Part shown: positions 34,532-43,718 of the stretch, in pieces
Numbering within the stretch: position 1 is the stretch's first letter
Layout: each line of letters opens with the position of its first letter
Origin: an uncultured Lachnospiraceae bacterium
GTDB taxonomy: Bacteria; Bacillota; Clostridia; Lachnospirales; Lachnospiraceae
Assembly: GCA_910578885.1 (NCBI GenBank)
Contig: CAJTSH010000004.1
Location: forward strand, 1 to 64,000
Reading direction: 5' to 3'
DNA length: 64,000 bases
The notes under the pieces: model-generated
The model's input: only the letters and a program-made list of their open reading frames with translations
Told to the model about the DNA's origin: nothing
The model's database searches: none
Translations under genes and position numbers: made by a program

Positions 34532-34885
34532 ATGGACTTAATAGATAAGAGAGATATGCGTGCAAAAATTGCACGGAGCATTATAAAAAGACAGAATGTA
34601 AATTATATTTCCCAGGAAGAGCTGGATAGACAGAAGGCTGCCAGAGAAGCAGAAGAAGCGAAGGAGTCTCACGAGCGTTTACAAGCTGAGGCTTTGTCTT
34701 ATGAGGAAGACTTAGAATCCGTGGATCTTCAAAAGAGTTATAATGCTGCCACTAAGTCCTATTCAGGAGAGTATGGCAAAAAAATGCCGGAGGATGAGGT
34801 GACACAGGGGCAGATCGAGAAGATTCTGGCTGAAAAGGAGCAGGAATTTATGAAGACATTAGAAAACAGCTTTGATAATTCATAA
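34532..34885 (+). CDS. Hypothetical coiled-coil protein
   Basis: 117 residues, very rich in Glu, Lys and Ala. It has a helical N-terminus (MDLIDKRDMRAKIARSIIKR), a long acidic coiled-coil stretch (about 28-62) and an acidic C-terminal helix. There is no signal peptide or membrane segment. I do not recognise a family. It diverges from sigG and has its own promoter and terminator, so it is a single-gene unit. Confidence 0.7.
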   Translation: MDLIDKRDMRAKIARSIIKRQNVNYISQEELDRQKAAREAEEAKESHERLQAEALSYEEDLESVDLQKSYNAATKSYSGEYGKKMPEDEVTQGQIEKILAEKEQEFMKTLENSFDNS

Positions 34886-34945
34886 GTGATATAAACCGGA
34901 ATTATCAGAATTTTTAAGCCGGATTTGCGTAGAAAACATATGATG

Positions 34946-34977
34946 CCGTCTCAAGCATATGCCTTGGGACGGTTTTA
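34946..34977 (+). terminator. Rho-independent terminator
   Basis: CCGTCTCAAG (34946-34955) pairs with CTTGGGACGG (34963-34972), one G-T pair, followed by TTTT. It ends the 117-residue gene. Confidence 0.8.
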
Positions 34978-35067
34978 CATTGTTAAAGTCAGGTGTAAAA
35001 CGATAGATCAAAAGCAGTACTTTGCTTGAAATTTGGAAAGAAGTGTCGGATTTTGCACAAATAGGCA

Positions 35068-35096
35068 TTGAATTTTATAGAACATTCCTTTATTAT
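35068..35096 (+). promoter_or_regulatory. Promoter of nfnAB
   Basis: TTGAAT (35068-35073), 17-bp spacer, TATTAT (35091-35096). A small hairpin, TAGCGG / CCGCTA, follows in the leader. Confidence 0.6.
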
Positions 35097-35154
35097 AGAG
35101 AATAGCGGTTTAAAAGCCGCTAGTTGACGTGAAAAGAAAATATGGAGGTAAGGT

Positions 35155-36042
35155 ATGTATCCTATTGTAAAAAAGGAAAAACTGGCTGATAAGATTTATC
35201 TGATGGACGTAAAAGCGCCTCGTGTTGCGAAGTCGTGTGAGCCGGGACAATTTGTCATTGTAAAAATGGATGAAGAAGGAGAGCGTATCCCGTTGACGGT
35301 CTGTGATTATGACAGGGAAGCAGGAACTGTTACGATTGTATTTCAGACGGTCGGAGCTTCTACAAAGCGTATGGAGACATTGGAGGCGGGAGATGCATTC
35401 CGTGATTTTGTAGGACCTTTGGGATGCGCCTCTGAGTTGATTAATACAGATATAGAAGAGTTAAAGAATAAGAAAATCGTATTCATCGCAGGCGGTGTCG
35501 GAACTGCTCCCGTATATCCGCAGGTGAAATGGCTGCATGAGCATGGTGTGGACTGTGATGTGATTATGGGCTCTAAGACAAAGGATTTGTTGATTCTGGT
35601 AGAAGAAATGCGCGAGGTTGCTGCAAATCTTTATGTTACAACAGATGACGGCTCCTACGGTTTTCACGGGATGGGGACAAATCAATTGCAGGAATTGGTA
35701 GATAAGGGGAATACATATGATTTATGTATTGCAATCGGACCGATGATCATGATGAAATTTGTCTGTCTTTTGACAAAGGAACTGAAAATCCCTACGGTTG
35801 TCTCCATGAATCCGATTATGGTAGACGGAACCGGTATGTGCGGCGCCTGCCGTCTGACGGTCGGAGATGAAGTGAAATTTGCCTGTGTAGACGGACCGGA
35901 GTTTGACGGACATCTGGTAGATTTTGATCAGGCGATGAAGCGTCAGCAGATATATAAGACCGAGGAAGGACGTGCAATGTTAAGAGTTCAGGAAGGCGAC
36001 ACGCATCATGGCGGATGCGGACATTGTGGAGGTGACAAATAA
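35155..36042 (+). CDS. nfnA: NADH-dependent ferredoxin:NADP+ oxidoreductase small subunit
   Basis: 295 residues. A ferredoxin-reductase-type FAD domain (about 1-95, IPLTVCDYD), an NAD-binding domain (FIAGGVGTAPVYPQVKWL) and a C-terminal [2Fe-2S] site (DGTGMCGACRLTV and a later Cys in FACVDGPEF). Together with the next gene it matches NfnAB, which bifurcates electrons from NADPH to NAD+ and ferredoxin or runs in reverse. It is annotated elsewhere as a sulfide/dihydroorotate dehydrogenase-like protein. Its stop overlaps the next start (TAATG). The extra His/Gly/Cys-rich tail (THHGGCGHCGGDK) is unusual. Confidence 0.88.
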   Translation: MYPIVKKEKLADKIYLMDVKAPRVAKSCEPGQFVIVKMDEEGERIPLTVCDYDREAGTVTIVFQTVGASTKRMETLEAGDAFRDFVGPLGCASELINTDIEELKNKKIVFIAGGVGTAPVYPQVKWLHEHGVDCDVIMGSKTKDLLILVEEMREVAANLYVTTDDGSYGFHGMGTNQLQELVDKGNTYDLCIAIGPMIMMKFVCLLTKELKIPTVVSMNPIMVDGTGMCGACRLTVGDEVKFACVDGPEFDGHLVDFDQAMKRQQIYKTEEGRAMLRVQEGDTHHGGCGHCGGDK

Positions 36043-37427
36043 TGGATGTAATGAAGAAAGTACCGGTTCGCGAGCAGGATCCAAAGGAACGTGCAGCGAA
36101 CTTTGAAGAGGTGTGTTTGGGATATAACAAGGAAGAAGCAATGGAAGAGGCCGAGCGCTGTCTGAATTGCAAGAATGCACAGTGTATTAAGGGATGTCCG
36201 GTAGCGATTGATATTCCGGGATTTGTCGGACAGATAAAGGAAGGCAATTTTGAGGAAGCATATCAGGTTATCAGCAAGTCTTCTGCACTTCCGGCAGTCT
36301 GCGGCCGTGTATGTCCACAGGAGAGCCAGTGTGAAGGAAAATGCATCCGCGGCATTAAAGGGGAACCTGTTTCGATCGGTAAGCTAGAGCGTTTTGCGGC
36401 AGACTGGGCAAGAGAGAACGGGATTCAGCCGAAGAAGGCAGATAGCATGAACGGTCATAAGGTGGCTGTGATTGGTTCCGGTCCTGCGGGTCTTACCTGT
36501 GCCGGCGATTTGGCAAAGCTTGGGTATGACGTTACCATTTTTGAGGCTCTTCACGAGGCAGGTGGCGTATTAAGCTATGGTATCCCTGAGTTCCGTCTTC
36601 CGAAGCAGACGGTTGTTGCCGCAGAGGTAGAGAATGTAAAGGCTCTGGGCGTTAAGATTGAGACGAATGTTGTAATCGGTAAGGCGACAACGATAGACGA
36701 ATTAATAGAGGAAGAGGGTTTTGAAGCAGTATTTATCGGCTCCGGCGCCGGTCTTCCAAGATTTATGGGAATTCCTGGTGAGCAGGCGAACGGTGTATTT
36801 TCCGCAAATGAGTTCCTGACCAGAAACAATCTGATGAAAGCCTTCAAGGACGAGTATGATACGCCGATTATGAGAGGTAAGAAGGTTGCCGTGGTCGGCG
36901 GCGGTAACGTGGCAATGGATGCGGCAAGAACGGCGCTTCGCCTTGGAGCGGAGGTTCATGTTGTATACCGCAGAAGTGAGGCGGAGCTTCCTGCACGAGT
37001 AGAAGAAGTGCATCATGCAAAGGAGGAAGGTATCATCTTTGACCTTCTGACAAATCCGAAGGAAATTCTGGTAGATGAGAACGGATGGGTGAAGGGCATG
37101 ACCTGCATCCGCATGGAATTAGGCGAGCCGGATGAATCCGGCAGAAGAAGCCCGGTCGAGGTTGCTGGCTCTGAATTTGATTTGGAGCTGGATACCGTAA
37201 TCATGTCTCTTGGAACGTCTCCGAACCCATTGATTTCTTCCACCACAAAGGGATTGGATATCAACCGGAGAAAATGTATTGTCGCAGAGGAGGAAAGCGG
37301 AGCAACCAGCAAGGCAGGCGTTTATGCCGGCGGCGATGCTGTGACCGGAGCGGCAACCGTAATTCTTGCGATGGGCGCGGGAAAGGCTGCGGCGAAGGGG
37401 ATTCATGAGTATCTGAGCGGGAAGTAG
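36042..37427 (+). CDS. nfnB: NADH-dependent ferredoxin:NADP+ oxidoreductase large subunit (GltD-like)
   Basis: 461 residues, usual for NfnB. The N-terminal region carries two [4Fe-4S] clusters (CLNCKNAQCIKGCPV and CGRVCPQESQCEGKC). It is followed by an FAD site (VAVIGSGPAGLTCAGDLA) and an NADPH site (KKVAVVGGGNVAMDAARTAL), as in glutamate-synthase small subunits. As there is no large glutamate synthase subunit next to it and nfnA overlaps, a transhydrogenase role is preferred over GltD. It balances NADPH, NADH and ferredoxin pools in fermenters. Confidence 0.9.
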   Translation: MDVMKKVPVREQDPKERAANFEEVCLGYNKEEAMEEAERCLNCKNAQCIKGCPVAIDIPGFVGQIKEGNFEEAYQVISKSSALPAVCGRVCPQESQCEGKCIRGIKGEPVSIGKLERFAADWARENGIQPKKADSMNGHKVAVIGSGPAGLTCAGDLAKLGYDVTIFEALHEAGGVLSYGIPEFRLPKQTVVAAEVENVKALGVKIETNVVIGKATTIDELIEEEGFEAVFIGSGAGLPRFMGIPGEQANGVFSANEFLTRNNLMKAFKDEYDTPIMRGKKVAVVGGGNVAMDAARTALRLGAEVHVVYRRSEAELPARVEEVHHAKEEGIIFDLLTNPKEILVDENGWVKGMTCIRMELGEPDESGRRSPVEVAGSEFDLELDTVIMSLGTSPNPLISSTTKGLDINRRKCIVAEEESGATSKAGVYAGGDAVTGAATVILAMGAGKAAAKGIHEYLSGK

Positions 37428-37465
37428 AGAATACCATGTTTCTTTAATTTTTAGAAATTCACATC

Positions 37466-37527
37466 TTGAAATATCAGAAAGCGGATGCTATACTGAAAGA
37501 AATTCAGAAAGCATTCGCTTTCTTTGT
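37466..37527 (+). promoter_or_regulatory. Promoter-hairpin module, copy 1
   Basis: TTGAAA (37466-37471), 17-bp spacer, TATACT (37489-37494). The -10 lies in the loop of a 13-bp palindrome: GAAAGCGGATGCT (37477-37489) against AGCATTCGCTTTC (37510-37522), then TTTGTT. A related module is at 40133-40190. It may also terminate nfnB transcripts. The 272 bp between nfnB and the Rpn gene otherwise hold a short open frame without a ribosome-binding site. Confidence 0.6.
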
Positions 37528-37699
37528 TCTAGCGGCGATGCCGCATCTGGTTTCAATAAGTCTTATCAATCAGGACTTCATCAGGATTCCGGAAATTGTT
37601 TTTCAAAGTTACAAGAAAATATTGAGTGCAGCCGGAAGAATGGAGTATAATAATTGTAAAATATTCGGTTTCTTTCGGCAGCAGAAAGGGACAGATGAC

Positions 37700-38557
37700 A
37701 TGTTTATTTCACCAAAGTATGATGATTGTATGAAGGCATTGTTCCATAATGAACTTGTCTGCAAGTATTTCATCAGCGATGTTCTGGGAATTCCGATTGG
37801 GGAGATTCGTTCCATACGGCTAGCGGATACTTTTCTTCGGAGATGTTACAGATTTCAAAAGCTTGGAATTCTGGATGCAGTATTGGAAATGAATGATGAT
37901 ACGAAGTTTAACATTGAACTTCAGGTTAAGAGGATTTTGTATTGGGATAGGAGGCAATTATTTTATCTATGCAGACTCTATACAGAAGAGACGCAGAAGG
38001 GGGAGAAGTATGATGGTTTAAGACGCTGCATCAGTATCAGCATATTGGATTTTAATTTGACGGAAGATGAGGAGTATCATAATGTTTATCGGTTAAGAAA
38101 TCAACAGGGGCATGTGTTTTCAGACCGATTGGAGATACATACGATAGAGTTGAAGAAGGAGTTAGAGGGAGAAGAACCGGTCAATGACTGGATACGTCTG
38201 TTTAATGCGAAAAGTGAGGATGAGTTAGATATGATAAGGACGAAGAATGTTGGAATAAGAGAAGCTGTAAGAGTTATTAGGGAGTATAATCTTCCGAGAA
38301 GGCTGCGTCTGCAATACCAATACCATCAGAAATATCTTCGAGATCAGAATGCGAGGGAAAGTTATGTAAAGGAGGAAGGTCGAGAAGAAGGGTTAAAAGA
38401 AGGGTTGGAGAAAGGTCTTGGAGAAGGCGTTCGGGCACTTGTGGAAACCTGCCGCGAGCTTGGGCTGTCACAGGAGGAGACGCTTGTCAGGCTGAGACAG
38501 AAAATCAGCGTGTCAGAAGAAGAAGCAGAACAATATGTAGAACAATATTGGAGATAG
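37700..38557 (+). CDS. Rpn-family PD-(D/E)XK nuclease/putative transposase
   Basis: 285 residues from the ATG at 37700 (MFISPKYDDCMKAL), preceded by AAAGGG; longer in-frame starts back to 37466 lack a ribosome-binding site and run through a promoter. The Rpn-type nuclease core shows LDAVLEMND and FNIELQV (the D...ExQ motif). The C-terminal part has the KEEGREEGLKEG heptads and basic end common to these proteins. Rpn proteins are mobile, toxin-like or recombination-promoting nucleases that are often present in many copies. A decayed copy of its 3' end lies at 42661-42711. Confidence 0.83.
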   Translation: MFISPKYDDCMKALFHNELVCKYFISDVLGIPIGEIRSIRLADTFLRRCYRFQKLGILDAVLEMNDDTKFNIELQVKRILYWDRRQLFYLCRLYTEETQKGEKYDGLRRCISISILDFNLTEDEEYHNVYRLRNQQGHVFSDRLEIHTIELKKELEGEEPVNDWIRLFNAKSEDELDMIRTKNVGIREAVRVIREYNLPRRLRLQYQYHQKYLRDQNARESYVKEEGREEGLKEGLEKGLGEGVRALVETCRELGLSQEETLVRLRQKISVSEEEAEQYVEQYWR

Positions 38558-38614
38558 TTTTATCCTATAATGATGACATAGAGATAGAATTTGCAAACGG
38601 AAGGAAGTGTCACA

Positions 38615-39160
38615 ATGCCATTGCCAAGAGAAAAAAATTATACGGTAGATGATATTTACAAATTACCGGACGGAGAACGGGCAGAAATAATAGACGGGCA
38701 AATTTATTTTATGGCTCCGCCAAGCCGGATACATCAAAAAATATTGATGTATATTTCGGCTGTAATCAGCAATTACATTACTCAAAAAGACGGTTCCTGC
38801 GAAGTATACCCTGCTCCTTTTGCTGTTTTCCTTAATAAAGAAGATACGAACTATGTAGAACCGGACATTTCCGTTATCTGCGATAAGACCAAGCTTGATG
38901 ATAGAGGATGTAACGGGGCGCCGGATTTCATCATTGAAGTAGTCTCTCCCGGAAATCCGGAACATGACTATATCACCAAACTTGGTAAATATAAAGCGGC
39001 CGGAGTACGTGAATATTGGATCGTAGACCCAAGAAATAATGCGGTTACAGTTTATTTTTTTGAAAGTGATATTTTCGCCCAGCACTATAATTTTACTGAT
39101 ACGATTAAGGTTAATATCTATGACGATCTGTCTATCGATTTTTCGCAGCTTGACCTGTGA
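38615..39160 (+). CDS. Uma2-family PD-(D/E)XK endonuclease-like protein (copy 1)
   Basis: 181 residues from the ATG at 38615, with GGAAGGAAG upstream; an in-frame TTG at 38591 is less likely. Uma2 motifs: DGERAEIIDGQIYFMAPPS, YVEPDISVICD, PDFIIEVVSPGN and YKAAGVREYWIVD. The family has a restriction-endonuclease fold and is expanded in some bacteria, but its function is poorly known. It is close in sequence to the intact copy at 53536 and to a decayed copy at 55070. Confidence 0.85.
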   Translation: MPLPREKNYTVDDIYKLPDGERAEIIDGQIYFMAPPSRIHQKILMYISAVISNYITQKDGSCEVYPAPFAVFLNKEDTNYVEPDISVICDKTKLDDRGCNGAPDFIIEVVSPGNPEHDYITKLGKYKAAGVREYWIVDPRNNAVTVYFFESDIFAQHYNFTDTIKVNIYDDLSIDFSQLDL

Positions 39161-39272
39161 TAATTGAGTGCAGTCAGAAAAACCTCCAAAGTAGATTTGG
39201 GTTATTGCCATATCTGCTTTAGAGGTCTCTATCATACAGTGTTACAGCTATTTATACAAGTGACCAGAAGAT

Positions 39273-40007
39273 TTAATCATAAATTGAGTCCATCTCAAAA
39301 TTCAATATTTTTCCCGTTTTTGCATGGATTTCGATATCATATTCGTACATATCTTTTATTATTTCCACTTCATAAACCGGAACTCCGTTATCCATATCAA
39401 ACGATACTTTTGTTACATGTCCGCCGCCTGTTTCCTTAAGGGCAATCTGTTTTGCTTTTTCAGTTCCGATATACGTTGTGCTTTGAGTTTTTTTCGTGGT
39501 TAGTTCCCAGTCATATTCTAGGAGCTTGCCGGTACGCGCATGGAACTTTAATTCGTACTTCTTGCTGCCTTTCTTCATTACTATCTTGTATACGCTGATA
39601 CCGTCGCTGTATTTTCTTACAATTCTGGTAATGGTTCCGCCGGGCACTTGTTTCTTCGCCAGCTTCTTGCATTTGCTTTTGCTTATGATGCTTCCACTGC
39701 CCTTGCTGATATACATTGATTTTATCTCCCATCCATAGGAAATCAGTTTTGCATCAGAAGCACGGTAAACCAGGTCATATTCTTTTTTCCCTTTTATCAG
39801 CTGAACCTCATAGACAAGAGTTCCGTTTTCATAATCCCGGTCTATTTCTGTCACGGTTGCGCCCTTCACCTTTGCCTTTGCCAGTCTTTTGGCTTGGTAG
39901 ATGGATGAAATCTCTTTTGCTGATACTGCGCTGGGAAAGCAAAAAACATTTGTGCATACTAGGCATAGCATTAAAAAAATTGACATTATCATCCTGTGTT
40001 TTTTCAT
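39273..40007 (-). CDS. Secreted protein with three PepSY domains
   Basis: 244 residues. A signal peptide (hydrophobic about 8-25, cleavage near VSAKE) is followed by three ~65-residue PepSY repeats, each with AKxxAxxxxxG, a GxxVYEVxx strand and a YDxxxHAxTGK-type end. PepSY domains are thought to inhibit proteases or bind the envelope. AAGGAGG precedes the ATG on the minus strand. It diverges from the transglutaminase-LRR gene. Confidence 0.85.
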   Translation of the reverse strand: MKKHRMIMSIFLMLCLVCTNVFCFPSAVSAKEISSIYQAKRLAKAKVKGATVTEIDRDYENGTLVYEVQLIKGKKEYDLVYRASDAKLISYGWEIKSMYISKGSGSIISKSKCKKLAKKQVPGGTITRIVRKYSDGISVYKIVMKKGSKKYELKFHARTGKLLEYDWELTTKKTQSTTYIGTEKAKQIALKETGGGHVTKVSFDMDNGVPVYEVEIIKDMYEYDIEIHAKTGKILNFEMDSIYD

Positions 40008-40132
40008 AAAGATATTCCTCCTTATCTTCCTAAAAATAATTGTTGCATCATCTTTTTATTATTGTACAAAAAAAATATTAAAAAAATATTAGAAAAGTGA
40101 TAAATTTGAAATTTAAAAGAGAAGAACGACTC

Positions 40133-40190
40133 TTGTAGGGACGGAAAGCGAATGTTATACTAAATAAAAGAAGCATTCATTTTCTTTGTT
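40133..40190 (+). promoter_or_regulatory. Promoter-hairpin module, copy 2
   Basis: TTGTAG (40133-40138), 17-bp spacer, TATACT (40156-40161). GAAAGCGAATG (40144-40154) pairs with CATTCATTTTC (40174-40184), followed by TTTGTT. The layout and sequence repeat those at 37466-37527, although the genes controlled are unrelated. Confidence 0.6.
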
Positions 40191-40237
40191 GTGAAGATAT
40201 GAGTTGTTGTATTCATTTGGAAGAAAGGATGAAAAGA

Positions 40238-42637
40238 ATGAAAAAAATATGGATTACTTTAATTCTTGCATTAAGTTTATGTGTATCGGAACTGCCGACT
40301 GTGGCTTTTGCCGTTGAGCATGAGCCGGATGTATCGGATACGGAGCAGACCGTTTTTGTGGATTTGTCCGATAAGGTGCTTCAGGAGGGCGGTTATCTGT
40401 CGGAGACGGGTGAAGGCAAAGAGCAGATTGCCTTGTTCTCATTATCGGCGGAGGATCAGACAAAACAGATACAGGACACATTGATAGCGGCATGGGATTC
40501 CTTTGAGGATTCTTGCGATTTATCTTCCTATCAGATTACGGCGGCAGAATTAAAAGCGATATACAGTGAAACGCTGAATGAAAATTCTGGATACTTCTAT
40601 GTATCCGGTGGTTATTCTTATTCTTTTTTGCCGACTGGCTATGTGACCAAAGTAATCATTCAATATAGATATAATAAAGCAGAGGCAGAACCGATGATTG
40701 CAGCATACAATATGGCGGTTGCGGCTGCAGTGAGCGGTGCGGATGCTTCATGGACTGATATGGAGAAAGCGCTATATATCAATGATTATATTGCACGTAA
40801 CTGTGAATATGATACAAGCTATTCTAAGCATTCTGCATATGATGCTCTGGTTGGGAAAAAAGCAGTCTGTGAGGGATATACGCTTGCTTTTAAAGCGCTT
40901 GCACAGGAACTGGGGCTGTCCTGCGGAATTGTAACCAGTTCATCTTTAAATCATGCGTGGAATCTGGTCGCTGTAAACGGGTCTTACTATCATGTGGACG
41001 TAACATGGAACGATCCGCTCAATGACAGGATCGGGCGGGCGAGACATCAGTATTTTATGAAGAGCACGAATTATTTTAAGTCGGAGGAAGGCGAACATCT
41101 GGAAGAGAACGATTGGGCGGTATCCGGAGGAATGCCGGCCGAATATGCAATAGACACAACATATGATGCTTATTTCTGGAATACAGTGGATACGGGCTTT
41201 GACTATATTGACGGATACTGGTATGGATTTGACGGTAAAGACAGCATCAACCGATATATATGCAATGGAACCGATTTTTCATATGCAGAGGATCTTGTGG
41301 CGATTGAAGATGTTTGGAATGTTCTGAACAATCCAAGCAGCTTTTGGCAAGGGAAATATGTCGGAATAGGCTTGTTCAATGGAAACTTGTATTATTCCGG
41401 AAAGGATTCCATCTATATGCTGGATGCCAAGACCGGTGCGAAAACAAGTATTTTTACATTGTCAGAAGAACAGAAGAAGTCTGGATATATTTATGGAATG
41501 AATGTTACGCCGACAGGAGAAGTCAATTACATTCTGGCTGAAAGTCCGAATGAATTGGGAACTGTCTATGAAGCCGCATTATTGAGATGTGCGGAGCATA
41601 AAAATCAGGAAGTCAGAAATCAAAGTGAAGCAACCTGCGGCAAGGACGGCTATACAGGCGATACTTATTGCAGTGACTGCGGCATACTGATTTCCCTAGG
41701 ACAGAGCATTCCAAAGCTGCCGCATACCGTTGCAACGGATTCGGCGGTAGAGGCAACGTGTACTACAGAAGGAAAGACACAGGGAAGCCATTGTGAAGTC
41801 TGCGGAACCGTTCTTGTGGCACAAGAGATTATACCTGCAGCGGGACATAACTGGGATACGAATTATACGGTAGATAAAGAAGCGACTGCAACGGAACCGG
41901 GAGTAGAATCCATTCACTGCAGGAATTGCGGTGCAACGAAAGACGTGCGGGAAATTCCGATACAGAATTCTTATCCCGGAGCAACGCCTCAGCAGATTGC
42001 AAATGCAGTTATAACCTTATCACAAACAAGCTATTCCTATGATGGCAGTGCCAAGAAACCGTCTGTAAAATCGGTAAAGCTTGGAAATGTTACCTTAAAA
42101 TCAGATGATTATACGGTATCATATCAGAATAACAAAAATATCGGGACGGCAACTGTCACGGTTACCGGAAGGGGCAATTATGCCGGAACTGTGACAAAAA
42201 CATTCACCATCAGCGCCAAAAAAGGTTCGATATTTTCGGTAGGCGCCTATAAATATAAAATTACAAATTCTAAAGAAGCCGCTTTTGCGGGATTAAAGAG
42301 CAGTAAGACTACGAAAGTGACGATTCTGAAGACTGTAAAAATTGGAGGAAAGAGCTTCAAGGTAACTTCCATAGCCGCCAGAGCGCTGCGGAATACGAAG
42401 GTAACAAGCGTAACAATCGGTGCAAATGTAAAGACAATCGGAAGTGAAGCATTTCGCAGCTGTAAGAAGCTGGGAAGGATAACGGTGAAGTCTACAATTT
42501 TAAAGACTGTCGGGAAGAATGCGCTGAAAGGAATCAAGTCAACAGCTAAGATTAAGGTCCCCTCGAAGAAACTGGCAGCGTATAAGAAATTGCTTGGAAA
42601 TAAGGGACAGGGGAAAAAGGTGAAGATTACGAAGTAA
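40238..42637 (+). CDS. Secreted transglutaminase-like protein with C-terminal LRR module
   Basis: 799 residues from the ATG at 40238, 8 bases after AAAGGATG. A signal peptide (about 4-23) is followed by a transglutaminase/protease-like domain with Cys near 210 (AVCEGYT), His near 238 (LNHAWN) and Asp near 254 (YHVDVTWND). After it come Cys-rich repeats (CGKDGYTGDTYCSDCG, CTTEGKTQGSHCEVCG), a YDG-type Ig-like domain (SYDGSAKKPSV) and a short LRR_5/BspA tail rich in Lys. Transglutaminase-like proteins of this kind cleave or cross-link proteins at the cell surface. Part of the gut surface-protein set that includes 5704 and 60414. Confidence 0.85.
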   Translation: MKKIWITLILALSLCVSELPTVAFAVEHEPDVSDTEQTVFVDLSDKVLQEGGYLSETGEGKEQIALFSLSAEDQTKQIQDTLIAAWDSFEDSCDLSSYQITAAELKAIYSETLNENSGYFYVSGGYSYSFLPTGYVTKVIIQYRYNKAEAEPMIAAYNMAVAAAVSGADASWTDMEKALYINDYIARNCEYDTSYSKHSAYDALVGKKAVCEGYTLAFKALAQELGLSCGIVTSSSLNHAWNLVAVNGSYYHVDVTWNDPLNDRIGRARHQYFMKSTNYFKSEEGEHLEENDWAVSGGMPAEYAIDTTYDAYFWNTVDTGFDYIDGYWYGFDGKDSINRYICNGTDFSYAEDLVAIEDVWNVLNNPSSFWQGKYVGIGLFNGNLYYSGKDSIYMLDAKTGAKTSIFTLSEEQKKSGYIYGMNVTPTGEVNYILAESPNELGTVYEAALLRCAEHKNQEVRNQSEATCGKDGYTGDTYCSDCGILISLGQSIPKLPHTVATDSAVEATCTTEGKTQGSHCEVCGTVLVAQEIIPAAGHNWDTNYTVDKEATATEPGVESIHCRNCGATKDVREIPIQNSYPGATPQQIANAVITLSQTSYSYDGSAKKPSVKSVKLGNVTLKSDDYTVSYQNNKNIGTATVTVTGRGNYAGTVTKTFTISAKKGSIFSVGAYKYKITNSKEAAFAGLKSSKTTKVTILKTVKIGGKSFKVTSIAARALRNTKVTSVTIGANVKTIGSEAFRSCKKLGRITVKSTILKTVGKNALKGIKSTAKIKVPSKKLAAYKKLLGNKGQGKKVKITK

Positions 42638-42660
42638 TTCTGGTGCAGCGCTGTTTTTTG

Positions 42661-42711
42661 GAAAATCAGCGTGTCAGAAGATGAAGCATAGCGATATATA
42701 GAAATACTGGT
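42661..42711 (+). pseudogene. Remnant of the 3' end of an Rpn nuclease gene
   Basis: AAAATCAGCGTGTCAGAAGA and the following ~30 bases match the last codons of the Rpn gene (about 38500-38556), with several substitutions and an in-frame stop. Decoded it gives KISVSEDEA then stop, against KISVSEEEA in the intact gene. It marks the former position of a second Rpn copy. Confidence 0.75.
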
Positions 42712-42714
42712 AAG

Positions 42715-42756
42715 AAATATCGCACCAGCCGATTGGAACTGGTGCGATATTTTATG
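42715..42756. terminator. Bidirectional terminator
   Basis: AAATATCGCACCAG (42715-42728) pairs exactly with CTGGTGCGATATTT (42739-42752). It ends the transglutaminase gene on one strand and the ABC operon on the other. Confidence 0.85.
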
Positions 42757-42776
42757 CACAGGGCGCATAAGGAAAT

Positions 42777-42860
42777 TAGCAGCCACAGCTGCATGCGCCC
42801 CCACGGCGGGCAGGTAGATAAATCTTCCCTACTCGATTCTATATCTCTGAGATTTCTCAT
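42777..42860 (-). pseudogene. Possible frameshifted Cys-rich small peptide
   Basis: An ATG at 42860 (minus) opens MRNLRDIESSREDLSTCPPW. At a run of five G the frame changes: with one G fewer it would end WGACSCGC and stop at 42777. As written it instead reads through as a less plausible 64-residue frame. There is no good ribosome-binding site. Might be a decayed or misread Cys-rich peptide behind the ABC operon; weak evidence. Confidence 0.2.
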
Positions 42861-42890
42861 GTGTGTCAGATGATTGGAAATGTAGATTAA

Positions 42891-43718
42891 CTATTCCAGA
42901 TTCAACTTCTTATTGCTGATATAAGCACACACTGCGTAATAAATAATAATCAGAATCATGCTCTGGATGAGACTGGAGGTAAAAGTCCCGCCGAAAATGT
43001 CCCGGAAAGTCTCTGCCTCGTCATATATTGTCGCATAGTAGAACGGATTCATTGCATGCAGGCTCCGGCTGAGCGAAACAATCATATTTACAACCTGCAA
43101 TACGATGTAAATAATTACATAAGTCACGATAGCTGCGCCCACCTTGTATTTATTGAACAGCTGTCCGATGGAAATACTGCAGTAAATCATAAGCAGGCCG
43201 GAAAAGCAGGAAACTAACATAAACAGCAGCATCCAAGCGGTTAGGGAACCGGCGGACATTCCAAAAACATATTCTAACTCAGTCCAGAATACAGACCAGT
43301 CGGCAGAAGATATGTCACCTGTTGAGCTGACAGCCGTAAGTATCAGCGCAAGGACAGAAACGGAGGAAAGCGCCATCGTTAAAAATGCCCAGAATACCGA
43401 TACCAAAATCTTGGTATTCAACACCGAAAAAGTGGATACCGGGAGCGTATGGGTCAGGTATCCTTCGCTGGAATACATGCTGCGGTAAAATCGTACCATC
43501 AAATAAATATAGGTTACAATAAACAATGCTATGATTGCCAGAATGTAAAATAATACCAGAGAGATGGCAAGAAGAGTGCTTACCATGCCGTTGAATGAAA
43601 AGACTTTCAGTCCGAGCATAATCATGCCGATGATTGTCACGCCGATTAATGCCAGGTTCAAAGGAAGCAGAACCTTTCCTGTAGCTTTAAATTCGTGTTT
43701 GAATAATTTGCCTAACAT
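42891..43718 (-). CDS. ABC transporter permease (YtrC/ABC-2-like)
   Basis: 275 residues with six predicted transmembrane helices (N-terminal LPLNLALIGVTIIGMIMLG, last one near the C-terminus). It starts by overlapping the ATPase gene by 7 bases and is the third gene of the GntR-ATPase-permease operon. In this type, bacteria use the exporter against cell-envelope antibiotics or for lipid traffic; the substrate is unknown. The permease has an extracytoplasmic loop with STGDISSADWSVF. Confidence 0.83.
   Translation of the reverse strand: MLGKLFKHEFKATGKVLLPLNLALIGVTIIGMIMLGLKVFSFNGMVSTLLAISLVLFYILAIIALFIVTYIYLMVRFYRSMYSSEGYLTHTLPVSTFSVLNTKILVSVFWAFLTMALSSVSVLALILTAVSSTGDISSADWSVFWTELEYVFGMSAGSLTAWMLLFMLVSCFSGLLMIYCSISIGQLFNKYKVGAAIVTYVIIYIVLQVVNMIVSLSRSLHAMNPFYYATIYDEAETFRDIFGGTFTSSLIQSMILIIIYYAVCAYISNKKLNLE

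Noticed and set aside
42247..42804. 185-codon minus-strand frame
   Set aside because: Runs antisense through the transglutaminase-LRR gene and through the terminator at 42715-42752.
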